Shown here: piece after piece, positions 42,184-50,059 of the stretch
Position numbering within the stretch: the first letter of the stretch is position 1
How the letters are laid out: the number at the start of each line of letters is the position of its first letter
NCBI GenBank assembly: GCA_038396605.1
Contig: CP121690.1
Span: forward strand, 2,016,500 to 2,080,499
Reading direction: 5' to 3'
Source: Eubacteriales bacterium mix99
GTDB taxonomy: Bacteria; Bacillota; Clostridia; Caldicoprobacterales; DTU083
Length of the DNA: 64,000 bases
The notes under the pieces: generated by a model
The model's input: only the letters and a program-made list of their open reading frames with translations
Database searches by the model: none
Told to the model about the DNA's origin: nothing
Made by a program: the position numbers and the translations under genes

Positions 42184-43593
42184 ATGGAGAAGTTTTTCAA
42201 GCTCGAAGAGAATGGTACCAATGCCCGAACCGAAACTCTTGCTGGTTTCACCACTTTCTTTGCCATGGCTTATATCATCATGGTTAATCCCAGTATGCTG
42301 AGTCAGACGGGAATGCCGTGGGGCGCAGTATTTCTTTCCACCATCATCGCTTCCGTTATCGGAACGCTGGTCATGGGTCTGGTGGCCAATGTACCTTATG
42401 CTCTGGCTCCCGGCATGGGACTGAATGCGTTTTTTGTCTTTACGGTTGTTTTCAATCTGGGATTCAAATGGCAGGAAGCACTGGCCATGGTTTTTGTCTG
42501 CGGTCTGGTGAATATTTTCATTACCGTGACAAAGATCCGGAAGCTTATCATTAAGGCAATCCCGGAAAGCCTTCAGACTGCCATCGGCGGAGGCATCGGT
42601 ATTTTCATTGCCTATATCGGCATCAAAAATGCAGGATTTCTGACGTTCACTTCGGATCCCGGGACCTACAATCTGCTGGACAGCGGCACCGTTGTTGCCA
42701 GTTCTGCTGCGGTACCGGCGTTGTCTCCCATGAACACACCTGCCATACTGCTTGCGATATTTGGATTGGTCCTGATGACGGTTCTTCTTGTAAAAAAGGT
42801 AAAAGGAGCTATCATTATTGGCATTGTTGTAACCGCCCTGCTCGGCATTCCCTGCGGCGTAACCAAAATGGGTGAGACCGTAAGCTTTGTCGAAGCATGG
42901 AATCAGCTCCCCCGGACGTTCGGAGCAGCGTTCGGCAATCCCGGCCTCCTGTCCCTCTTCAAGGATCCCGCCAGGATTCCGCTTGTATTGATCACGATCT
43001 TTTCCTTCAGTCTGTCCGATACGTTTGATACCATTGGTACCTTCATCGGAACCGGACGCAAAACCGGAATCTTTTCCATGGAAGATGAAAAGGCATTGGA
43101 GTCCGGCTCCGGATTCAAATCCAAGATGGACAAGGCTTTGTTTGCAGATTCCATTGCCACTTCCATTGGTGCTGTGCTCGGCACATCCAATACCACAACC
43201 TATGTGGAAAGTGCGGCAGGGATCGGAGCAGGCGGCCGTACCGGTCTGACCAGCGTAGTGGTGGCCATTCTGTTTGCAGTCAGTGCATTCCTTGCCCCTG
43301 TACTCAGTGCGGTTCCCAATGCGGCTACCGCTCCCGCCCTTATTATCGTCGGCATTATGATGCTGTCTGCATTCAAGGACATCAAATGGGATGACATTGA
43401 TGTGGCAATCCCGGCTTTCTTTGCCGGTATCTTCATGGCGATCTGCTACAGCATCTCCTATGGAATTGCCACTGGCTTCATCTTCTACTGTGTTGTGAAA
43501 ATTGTCCGGGGAGAAGCCAAAGGGATCAATCCGATTCTGTGGATTGCAACCATCCTGTTTATCCTGAACTTTGTTCTTCTGGCCATTATCTAG
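42184..43593 (+). CDS. pbuG: Hypoxanthine/guanine permease, AzgA/PbuG subfamily (NCS2)
   Basis: This 469-residue membrane protein has about 12-14 helices. It belongs to the AzgA/PbuG branch of NCS2 transporters: NARTETLAGFTTFFAMAYIIMVNP at the start, NVPYALAPGMGLNAFF, SLSDTFDTIGTFIGTG and SIGAVLGTSNTTTYVESAAGI. The last carries the conserved TTYVES. These carriers import hypoxanthine, guanine or adenine with protons. The guanine riboswitch upstream supports a hypoxanthine/guanine substrate. ATG follows GGGGGAATTAGG. With purD truncated next door, salvage by this protein may be essential. Confidence 0.95.
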   Translation: MEKFFKLEENGTNARTETLAGFTTFFAMAYIIMVNPSMLSQTGMPWGAVFLSTIIASVIGTLVMGLVANVPYALAPGMGLNAFFVFTVVFNLGFKWQEALAMVFVCGLVNIFITVTKIRKLIIKAIPESLQTAIGGGIGIFIAYIGIKNAGFLTFTSDPGTYNLLDSGTVVASSAAVPALSPMNTPAILLAIFGLVLMTVLLVKKVKGAIIIGIVVTALLGIPCGVTKMGETVSFVEAWNQLPRTFGAAFGNPGLLSLFKDPARIPLVLITIFSFSLSDTFDTIGTFIGTGRKTGIFSMEDEKALESGSGFKSKMDKALFADSIATSIGAVLGTSNTTTYVESAAGIGAGGRTGLTSVVVAILFAVSAFLAPVLSAVPNAATAPALIIVGIMMLSAFKDIKWDDIDVAIPAFFAGIFMAICYSISYGIATGFIFYCVVKIVRGEAKGINPILWIATILFILNFVLLAII

Positions 43594-43687
43594 AAACAAT
43601 AAATTCGGATCCTGCGGCGAAACAGCCGCATTGATCGTAAGTCCATAGCAGCAAATAAAAATACGATTCATGAAAGCAGGAGAGTAT

Positions 43688-43725
43688 AAAAAAGCTTTTC
43701 CCGGATCTCCGGGAAAAGCTTTTTT
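43688..43725. terminator. Bidirectional terminator between pbuG and the dapB operon
   Basis: A 17-bp perfect stem, AAAAAAGCTTTTCCCGG (43688-43704) with its complement (43709-43725), with A and T flanks suited to both strands. Confidence 0.92.
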
Positions 43726-43783
43726 ACCATTCTTATTCACTTTTTTATATTCATTTCCTCACTGCACGCCAGGAGAGTCGTCC

Positions 43784-45004
43784 TTACAGGCGGAACGCCT
43801 CCATAATGGATTCCACAGCACGTTTTTCATCTTCGCGGGGAAGGACAATAAAAATTTTTGTTTCTGAAGTGCTGATCATTTTCATCCGGATGTCCTGCTC
43901 TGCCATGATTTCAAAGATTCTTGAGGCGACTCCGGACTGTCTTTCCATACCGGAACCCTCTATGGTCAGACGGGCAATATCGGAGCAGGCATCGGCTTTT
44001 ACAGAGGAGTCCCGGACTTTGCATTCCTCCAGAATCTGCATGGCATGATTCAGCTCCTGCTGCGGCAGGGTGAAGGAAAGGCGGATACCACCGTTTTCTG
44101 GTACCGCTTGACTGATCAGATTGATGACAATGTTGTGCTGTGCCAGCTTCCCGAAAATCTTTGCTGCAAATGTCGGATCATCCGAGCCGCAGTTTACAGT
44201 GACCATGGCTTCTTCATTGTTTGTATGGATATTCGTAATGGCATTCTGATCCAGCATGATATCCTTCATGTTGTACAGGCCTGTCTTTTTGCCTGCCAGA
44301 TATTGAACAGTTGTCAAAGCCCCAAGTGCGAAAATCTGCTTTGACTGCGCCTGGTGCGTGATTTCCAGTGTTTCATCCGGCCCGGCGAAAAGGACCGAAT
44401 GTTCCCCGGCAATGGTGCCGCCCCGTATGGAATGGATCCCGATTTCATCTATGGAACGCTTGTCGGATCTGGAATGTCTCCCGTAAACATAGTGCCTGGA
44501 GTTTAAAAACGCCCTGTTTGCCGCTTCTGCCAGGGAGTAGGCTGTGCCGCTGGGAGAGTCCACTTTCTGATTGTGATGTTTCTCGATGATTTCAATATCA
44601 AAGCGTTCTCCCAGAACCGAAGCGGCCTGGTTTACCAGCTCATACATCAGATTCACACCCATGGCCATGTTGGCCGCCTGGAAAATTGCAATTTCCTTCG
44701 ATGCCTGTCGGATTTGCTCCATATTCCGCTCAGACAGTCCCGTGGTGGCAATGACCAGGGGCGTTTTGCTTTTCCCTGCATATTCCAGCAGATCGGGCAG
44801 GGCGGAAGGAGAGGAAAAGTCCAGAATCACGTCTCCCTGTTCCGTCATGTCTGAAAATCTTTCATACACGGGGAAAGGATTGGATTTATTTCCGGAATAC
44901 TTATCAATTCCGGCAACGATCCGGATGTCCGGATTCGTATTTGCTGCACCGACAACGGTTTGACCCATTTTTCCGTTGCAGCCGTGCAGAATCAATTTTA
45001 TCAT
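43784..45004 (-). CDS. dapB: Dihydrodipicolinate reductase fused to two C-terminal ACT domains
   Basis: This 406-residue protein makes tetrahydrodipicolinate for lysine and DAP. Residues 1-250 are a normal DapB: HGCNGKMGQTV (nucleotide loop), IATTGL, FQAANMAMGVNL, and the catalytic/substrate motif EKHHNQKVDSPSGTA (His143, His144, Lys147). Residues 260-406 are extra and match the tandem ACT domains of aspartokinase: PTFAAKIFGKLAQHNIVINLI with RLSFTLPQQEL, then SGVASRIFEIMAEQDIRMKMISTSETKIFIV. DapB is usually about 250 residues. The fusion could make DapB lysine-regulated. It is the third gene of asd-dapA-dapB, with ATG after CGGAGG. Confidence 0.92.
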   Translation of the reverse strand: MIKLILHGCNGKMGQTVVGAANTNPDIRIVAGIDKYSGNKSNPFPVYERFSDMTEQGDVILDFSSPSALPDLLEYAGKSKTPLVIATTGLSERNMEQIRQASKEIAIFQAANMAMGVNLMYELVNQAASVLGERFDIEIIEKHHNQKVDSPSGTAYSLAEAANRAFLNSRHYVYGRHSRSDKRSIDEIGIHSIRGGTIAGEHSVLFAGPDETLEITHQAQSKQIFALGALTTVQYLAGKKTGLYNMKDIMLDQNAITNIHTNNEEAMVTVNCGSDDPTFAAKIFGKLAQHNIVINLISQAVPENGGIRLSFTLPQQELNHAMQILEECKVRDSSVKADACSDIARLTIEGSGMERQSGVASRIFEIMAEQDIRMKMISTSETKIFIVLPREDEKRAVESIMEAFRL

Positions 45005-45025
45005 AGGTAAAATACCTCCGTTCGG

Positions 45026-45904
45026 TTACATTAATCCATATTCGTGCATTTGCTGTTTCAGCAGGGACAGATGATTTTCCGCCATATCGGCAAGAGGCAG
45101 GCGAAGCGGACCCATATCGAATCCCATGAGATTTATGGCCGTTTTGACCGGAATGGGATTGACTTCACAGAACAAGGCGTCGATGAGGGGAAGAAGCTTC
45201 AGCTGCAGATCCAGGCTCTCCTTCACATGGCCGGCCAGAAACTCCGCCACCATCTGATGGGTATCCCGGGGAGCAACATTGGCCACGACGGAGACAACTC
45301 CTTTCCCACCGGCAGCCAGCAGCGGAACCACCATATTGTCGTTTCCTGAATAGATGTCAATCGATTCGCCGCAGAGGCGACGCATCTCCAATACCTGGGC
45401 AATGTCCCCGCTGGCTTCCTTGATGCCAATGATGTGCGGCAGCCTGGAAAGCTCCTTCAATGCTGTGGGGGATACGTTCATACCGGTCCGGCCGGGCACA
45501 TTGTAGATGATAATGGGAATATGGACGGCATCATTGATTTCCCGGTAATGGGCAATGAGCCCTCTTGCGTTGGTTTTGTTATAGTAGGGGGTAACTGCCA
45601 GGACGGCATCCGCTCCCAGCTTTTCCGCTTCCATGGAGGCTCGGACGACTTCGGCAGTATGATTTCCTCCGACTCCGGCCAGCACCGGCAGCCGTTTTGC
45701 GGTTTTCTCCACGGTATATCGGATGACGGAGGCTTTTTCCTCCCTGGACATGGTAGCCGGCTCTCCGGTTGTACCACAGACCAGCAAAGCATCTGTCCCC
45801 TGTTCCATCTGGAATGCAATGGTTTTGCCCAGAGCTTCCAGGTTGATTCCTTCCTGGCTGAACGGTGTCGCCATGGCGACACAGGAACCGGTAAAAAGAC
45901 TCAT
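45026..45904 (-). CDS. dapA: 4-Hydroxy-tetrahydrodipicolinate synthase
   Basis: This 292-residue enzyme condenses pyruvate with aspartate semialdehyde. It is the normal DapA length. Motifs: VCGTTGEPATMSREEK, the tyrosine in IIIYNVPGRTGMN, the Schiff-base lysine in IIGIKEASGDIAQV, and SGNDNMVVPLL. It stands between asd and dapB, 69 bases after asd and 21 bases before dapB. The context supports a genuine lysine-pathway enzyme, unlike the longer DapA paralogue at 8038. Confidence 0.96.
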   Translation of the reverse strand: MSLFTGSCVAMATPFSQEGINLEALGKTIAFQMEQGTDALLVCGTTGEPATMSREEKASVIRYTVEKTAKRLPVLAGVGGNHTAEVVRASMEAEKLGADAVLAVTPYYNKTNARGLIAHYREINDAVHIPIIIYNVPGRTGMNVSPTALKELSRLPHIIGIKEASGDIAQVLEMRRLCGESIDIYSGNDNMVVPLLAAGGKGVVSVVANVAPRDTHQMVAEFLAGHVKESLDLQLKLLPLIDALFCEVNPIPVKTAINLMGFDMGPLRLPLADMAENHLSLLKQQMHEYGLM

Positions 45905-45973
45905 GATAACGTCACCTTTCCTTTCTTTATTCTGTCAATTGTCAATCTGCTCTTTTTTGTCTGTCTGGTTCTT

Positions 45974-47011
45974 TCAGTCTGTCTGCCAACTGTTTTCCTG
46001 TCTTAATTTTCCCTTTTGCCAGAAATCAATCAGCCGCTGTGCGATTTGTACGGTGTTGGTCGCCGCTCCCTTGCGGATATTGTCTGCCACGACCCAGAGG
46101 TTCACGCCACTGTTCACGCTTTCATCCCGGCGGATTCTCCCGACAAAGATCTCATCCCGGTCCGCGGTGTCAATTGGCATGGGGTAGCGGCATTTGGCCG
46201 GATCGTCCACCACCACAATGCCTTCTGCATGGGAAAGGGCCTGTTTCAGATCATCGAGTTCAAATTCCTTTTCAAACTCCACATTGATGGATTCACTGTG
46301 GCAGTAGAATACAGGTACCCGTACGGCGGTGGCTGTGATGGCAAGTGAGGAATCCCCCAGTATTTTTCTTGTCTCGTTTACCAACTTCATTTCTTCCCTG
46401 GTATAGCCATTCTCCAGAAAATCATCGATGTGAGGCAGACAGTTTCCGAAAATGGGATGCGGGAATTTCTTCGGCGCTTCTCCGTGCATGCCCCGTTCCA
46501 AATCGGAATAACCCTGCATTCCTGCTCCGGAGACCGCCTGATAGGTGGAATAGATGATCCTTTTGATCTGATAGCGGTCGTGCAGGGGCTTCAGCGGAAC
46601 GACCGCCTGAATGGTGGAGCAGTTGGGATTGGAAAGGATGCCGTGATGCCGGAGGATATCCTGAGGATTCACCTCGGGTACCACCAGGGGAACCTTCGGA
46701 TCCATTCTCCAGGCACTGCTGTTGTCAATGACGACAATTCCCTTCTCTGCAGCGATGGGAGCAAATTTCCTGCTGACTTCCGCTCCGGCGGAAAAGAGTG
46801 CAATGTCAATGTTCTTTCCGTCAAAACATGTCTCGGTCAGCTCTTCCACGGTAAACTCCCGCCCCATGAACGGACATTTTTTCCCTGCGGAACGGGCGGA
46901 CGCAAACAGGTAATAGTTTTCGACCGGCAGTTTTCTTTCCTGAAGCACCTGTAGAAATTTGCGTCCCACCATTCCGGTGGCTCCTACAATGGCGATGTTA
47001 TATTTTTTCAA
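45974..47011 (-). CDS. asd: Aspartate-semialdehyde dehydrogenase
   Basis: This 345-residue enzyme reduces aspartyl phosphate to the semialdehyde, the branch point to lysine, threonine and methionine. NADP-binding GATGMVGRKFLQVL opens the protein. The catalytic cysteine is in ILSNPNCSTIQAVV (about residue 126), and SGAGMQGYSDLE and the histidine region VPVFYCHSESINVEF follow. The start is TTG 47011 after GGGGGGAA; a longer frame begins in the leader. It heads the asd-dapA-dapB operon, behind a promoter, a structured leader and an internal terminator. Confidence 0.96.
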   Translation of the reverse strand: MKKYNIAIVGATGMVGRKFLQVLQERKLPVENYYLFASARSAGKKCPFMGREFTVEELTETCFDGKNIDIALFSAGAEVSRKFAPIAAEKGIVVIDNSSAWRMDPKVPLVVPEVNPQDILRHHGILSNPNCSTIQAVVPLKPLHDRYQIKRIIYSTYQAVSGAGMQGYSDLERGMHGEAPKKFPHPIFGNCLPHIDDFLENGYTREEMKLVNETRKILGDSSLAITATAVRVPVFYCHSESINVEFEKEFELDDLKQALSHAEGIVVVDDPAKCRYPMPIDTADRDEIFVGRIRRDESVNSGVNLWVVADNIRKGAATNTVQIAQRLIDFWQKGKLRQENSWQTD

Positions 47012-47132
47012 TGTCGTTTCCCCCCGTTTTCTGCCTTCCTGCATATTGAAACAGGAAGATACTTCCTTATCAAGCTATGCAGAAAGCAAGACAAAAAGTT
47101 CCGGATGCCCGTATCCTGTTTCCCCCGAAAAA

Positions 47133-47158
47133 CAAAAAACGGCTGATCTTATCAGCCG
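47133..47158 (-). terminator. Intrinsic terminator inside the asd leader (attenuator)
   Basis: On the minus strand CGGCTGA (47158-47152) pairs with TCAGCCG (47146-47140), followed by TTTTTTG. It lies about 90 bases past the predicted transcript start and 120 bases before asd, so transcription of the operon needs read-through. Confidence 0.75.
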
Positions 47159-47250
47159 CCTCAGACTCAAGCAGCATCACATAATATATGATATATGCCG
47201 CTTATAAAAGCAGTATGCTCCATCCACAGTCGGATGACCCGGAATCCTTT
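47159..47250 (-). promoter_or_regulatory. Structured leader of the asd-dapA-dapB operon
   Basis: On the minus strand, between transcript start and terminator, an imperfect hairpin joins GCGGCAT (47202-47196) with ATGCTGC (47177-47171), with inner ATCA/TGAT-like pairs. A GGAT/ATCC element precedes it. I do not recognise the lysine (L-box), T-box or SAM consensus. After the terminator a second two-tier hairpin, CTGCATA...TATGCAG with inner AGGAAG/CTTCCT, lies before asd (47043-47083). Confidence 0.5.
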
Positions 47251-47256
47251 TTTTTC

Positions 47257-47285
47257 ATCATAACATCACCGCTGTGGAATGTCAA
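47257..47285 (-). promoter_or_regulatory. Promoter of asd-dapA-dapB
   Basis: On the minus strand TTGACA (47285-47280) and TATGAT (47262-47257) are 17 bases apart. Confidence 0.8.
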
Positions 47286-47309
47286 TCGTTTCAAATAATT
47301 TGAAATGAT
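47285..47309. promoter_or_regulatory. 25-bp palindrome between the asd operon and the M20 gene
   Basis: The core TTTCAAATAATTTGAAA (47289-47305) is a perfect palindrome, flanked by ATC and GAT to make 25 bp with one mismatch. It abuts the asd -35 and lies about 30 bases upstream of a TATAAT for the divergent gene (47338-47343). This is a likely operator for both. Confidence 0.55.
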
Positions 47310-47425
47310 ATGAGGCCAGGGTTACAGGGTTGTATTGTATAATCGGTACATTTGGAATATAATAAAAATCGGGAAAAAGTCCTGCTTCATATGGGGAAAA
47401 AGAATCGGGGAGGGTTTCTCACATC

Positions 47426-48607
47426 ATGGAAGATATCACCTTGCAGCTGGACAGGGATATCCTGCAGTTGCAGGATAATGTCCTTCGTCATCGGCGTTGG
47501 CTTCATCGGCATCCGCAGACCGGTTTCCGGGAAGAGGATGCAAGGGATTACATTCTTCGGGCCTTAAGGGGCATGCATTTTGATAGGATCACTGTTTTGG
47601 CAGGGACTGGCATAAAAGCGGTCCTCCGGGGTACCGGTCCGGCCCGGACCCTGGCGTTTCGGGCGGATATGGATGCTTTGGCTGTTCCGGAGAAGACAGG
47701 GCTGGAGTTCGCCTCGGAGTATGACGGATTCATGCATGCGTGCGGGCATGACGGCCATATGGCCATGCTGCTGGGATTTGCACAATGGCTGTCCGAAAAC
47801 CGGGACCATCTGAAGGATAATGTGGTGCTGCTGTTCCAGCCTTCGGAGGAGTCCGTGGGAGGAGCTTCTCCCATGATACGGGAGGGCGCCCTGGACGATC
47901 CGGAGGTGGACGTTATCTTTGGTTATCATATCATGCCGGAGGTTCCCCAGGGCAAAGTCGGATTGAAGGCAGGTCCGCTGATGGCTTCCACCTGTGAGTT
48001 CGGGATTGACATAATGGGAAAAAGCGCACACGGGGCAATGCCGCAGAAGGGGATAGATGCCATTCTGGCGGCTTCTTATTATATTGCCATGCTGCAGGGG
48101 ATCCTGACCCGGAAGGTAGACCCTCTTTCCCAGGCACTGATTACCGTCGGAAAGCTGGAGGCGGGGCAGGCGAGGAACGTACTGGCCTCCAGGGCGCACA
48201 TGGAAGGCATTCTGCGCACCTTTGACAGCAGGGTTGCGGAAAGCGTCAAGCAGGACATGATGGATCTTCTTGCCGGACTGGAGCGGAGTTGCGGTGTAAC
48301 AACGGAATTTCGTGAGCTGGTCTATTATCCCCCTGTTGTCAATCATCCGGAATGGACAGCCCGGGTGAAGGAAATTCTTCCCCGGGACATGCTGTATCCC
48401 GTTCATCCCCTGATGATTGCGGAGGACTTTGCCTGGTATCAGCAGAAAGTTCCGGGGGTTTTTCTGTTCCTGGGGAGCCGGAACGAAGAGCTGGGATATA
48501 TCCATCCCCTTCATTCCGATCGGTTTCAGTTTGATGAGGAAATCCTGCTGACGGGGATCCAGCTGGATAAAAATATTCTGCTTGGGCTGGGTGGAATTGT
48601 GGAATGA
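47426..48607 (+). CDS. M20-family amidohydrolase (N-acyl-amino acid/N-acetyl-DAP deacetylase-like)
   Basis: This 393-residue metallohydrolase belongs to M20D. Metal and catalytic motifs: LAFRADMDALAV, HACGHDGHMAMLLGFA, QPSEESVGGASPMI and the late HPLMIAEDFAWY, plus the GKSAHGAMPQKGIDAI dimerisation lid. Relatives include N-acetyl-diaminopimelate deacetylase, hippurate hydrolase and indole-acetyl-amino acid hydrolases. Divergent location from the asd-dapA-dapB operon with a shared palindrome favours an N-acetyl-DAP deacetylase of the acetylase lysine pathway, but no tetrahydrodipicolinate acetyltransferase is present here. ATG follows GGGGAGGG by eleven bases. Confidence 0.85.
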   Translation: MEDITLQLDRDILQLQDNVLRHRRWLHRHPQTGFREEDARDYILRALRGMHFDRITVLAGTGIKAVLRGTGPARTLAFRADMDALAVPEKTGLEFASEYDGFMHACGHDGHMAMLLGFAQWLSENRDHLKDNVVLLFQPSEESVGGASPMIREGALDDPEVDVIFGYHIMPEVPQGKVGLKAGPLMASTCEFGIDIMGKSAHGAMPQKGIDAILAASYYIAMLQGILTRKVDPLSQALITVGKLEAGQARNVLASRAHMEGILRTFDSRVAESVKQDMMDLLAGLERSCGVTTEFRELVYYPPVVNHPEWTARVKEILPRDMLYPVHPLMIAEDFAWYQQKVPGVFLFLGSRNEELGYIHPLHSDRFQFDEEILLTGIQLDKNILLGLGGIVE

Positions 48608-48610
48608 TCA

Positions 48611-48639
48611 TTGAATAATTGGTCAAACTCTGTTACAAT
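48611..48639 (+). promoter_or_regulatory. Promoter of the DUF624 gene
   Basis: TTGAAT (48611-48616) and TACAAT (48634-48639) are 17 bases apart. Confidence 0.6.
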
Positions 48640-48697
48640 GTTTAAAATAGTTACCTGAAGAGGAAACAACAAATCACGATAGAGGAAGGATGTTCGC

Positions 48698-49645
48698 ATG
48701 GCTGGCGGTTTTTTTAATAAAATGTATTATGGCAATCCCAACAAGCCGGATTTGAAAAAGGAAGATGTCAAAACCGGACGTTTCAAAACTTTCTTTACGG
48801 TACTGCAGATCCGGTTCTGGCAGCTGATTCAGCTGAATCTGCTGTATTCCGTATTCTGGATCCCGGCATTTGTGGTGCTGCAGGGCCAGCTGCTGATTAT
48901 GCAGGAGACCGGGGAGCCGATCAGTCTGCTGTTTTATTTGCTGATGATTCCCTGTCTGATGCTGATTGGTCCGGCGACGGCTTCGGTATCCTATATTCTT
49001 CGCAATTGGGCAAGGGATGAACATTCCTGGGTATGGAGTGATTTCAAGGATGCCTGGAAGGGGAACTGGAAGCAGGGATTGTTCATGGGACTGATCGATG
49101 GGATTGCACTTCTTTTGTTTGGCGTGAACTTTGTATTCTATGGTCAGATGGCAGGAAAGAATTTACTCTATGCGTTTTTATATTATTTCATGATCATGAT
49201 TGCCATCCTTTTTACCATGATGAATATGTTTGTTTTTCCCATGATGGTGACCTATCGCCTGAAATTGAAGCAAATCATCAAAAATTCCTTTATTCTGACT
49301 ATGGTAAAGCTTCCTTTTGCATTCCTGATTTTTCTTCTTTCTGCGGCAATTTTCATTGTAACACTAGCCTATCTGCTTTCAATTCCCTTTTTTGTGGTAG
49401 GCCTGACATTTCCGGGACTTATCATTGCTTCCTATGTAAACTGGATTTTTGACAAATACATCAATCCCAAGGTTACGGATCAGAAGGATCCGGAAAACGA
49501 TAATGCAGAAATTGCGGATGCGGGCAATGGCAATGCGGGCGGTACAGGCAGGGACCACGCAGAAATTGAGAAGGGAGACGAGGGCAGCGCAGAAGTCGGG
49601 AATATGGGGAAGGAACCCCCGGAGGATGGCAGTCCGGAAAGTTGA
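48698..49645 (+). CDS. YesL/DUF624-family membrane protein
   Basis: This 315-residue protein has about five or six membrane helices (starting about residue 38) and matches DUF624/YesL: the start MAGGFFNKMYYGNPNKPDLKKED and the GPATASVSYILRNWARDEHSWVWSDFKDAWKGNWKQG segment are typical. YesL proteins accompany carbohydrate uptake loci, yet their function is unknown. The C-terminal 65 residues are hydrophilic, rich in Asp/Glu/Gly/Asn, and look like a low-complexity tail not usual for the family. ATG follows AGGAAGGATG. Confidence 0.85.
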   Translation: MAGGFFNKMYYGNPNKPDLKKEDVKTGRFKTFFTVLQIRFWQLIQLNLLYSVFWIPAFVVLQGQLLIMQETGEPISLLFYLLMIPCLMLIGPATASVSYILRNWARDEHSWVWSDFKDAWKGNWKQGLFMGLIDGIALLLFGVNFVFYGQMAGKNLLYAFLYYFMIMIAILFTMMNMFVFPMMVTYRLKLKQIIKNSFILTMVKLPFAFLIFLLSAAIFIVTLAYLLSIPFFVVGLTFPGLIIASYVNWIFDKYINPKVTDQKDPENDNAEIADAGNGNAGGTGRDHAEIEKGDEGSAEVGNMGKEPPEDGSPES

Positions 49646-49815
49646 AACGCGGATCCTGACCATGCAGTCCGTGAGGATGGAGGCAATCCTGTGGATCCGG
49701 TTCCTACGGAAGGAAACATGCCTGAAAAGAGCGTGGGGATGGTATGAAATGATACGGGATGATGTATATTCTCGGGGCTTTCAACCATACTAACTCCGGA
49801 GAGAGGAGGGGTGGT

Positions 49816-50037
49816 ATGGAATCGGGAAAGAAGAAAGAGAAGAAGCAGGAAAAGCAGGAAGATCCGATGAAACTGGAAATCGCTGCAGGACTGGGCCTTT
49901 TGGATCAGGTCCGGAAGGAAGGATGGGGCAGCCTGTCGGCAAAGGAGACCGGCAGGATAGGCGGTCTTCTTGCCATGCGCAGGAAGGAGCAAAGGCAGAA
50001 ATCTTTCGGAAGCAGTGAAAAGGACGGCCTTTCCTGA
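49816..50037 (+). CDS. Alpha/beta-type small acid-soluble spore protein-like
   Basis: This 73-residue protein resembles Clostridial SASP variants. The core is LEIAAGLGLLDQVRKEGWGSLSAKETGRIGGLL, where E-x-A-x-x-L-G and the later S-x-x-x-T/N-G-x-x-G pattern are shared with SASPs that coat spore DNA in the A-like form. The N-terminal 18 residues are a lysine/glutamate repeat (KKKEKKQEKQE). The ATG 49816 follows AGAGGAGGGGTGGT; an earlier in-frame start precedes that site. The GPR protease site (E-I-A) is present. It supports a spore-forming host. Confidence 0.7.
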   Translation: MESGKKKEKKQEKQEDPMKLEIAAGLGLLDQVRKEGWGSLSAKETGRIGGLLAMRRKEQRQKSFGSSEKDGLS

Positions 50038-50059
50038 CGATGGGAGGGCAGGATAGGGT

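Noticed and set aside
42178-43740. Minus-strand frame of 520 codons opposite the purine permease
   Set aside because: It includes the pbuG terminator stem and reads as Asn/Lys/Gly-rich antisense sequence.
47180-47262. Lysine-codon leader peptide (MMKKKDSG...) upstream of asd
   Set aside because: Its ATG codons are part of the -10 hexamer, so the frame precedes the expected transcript start.
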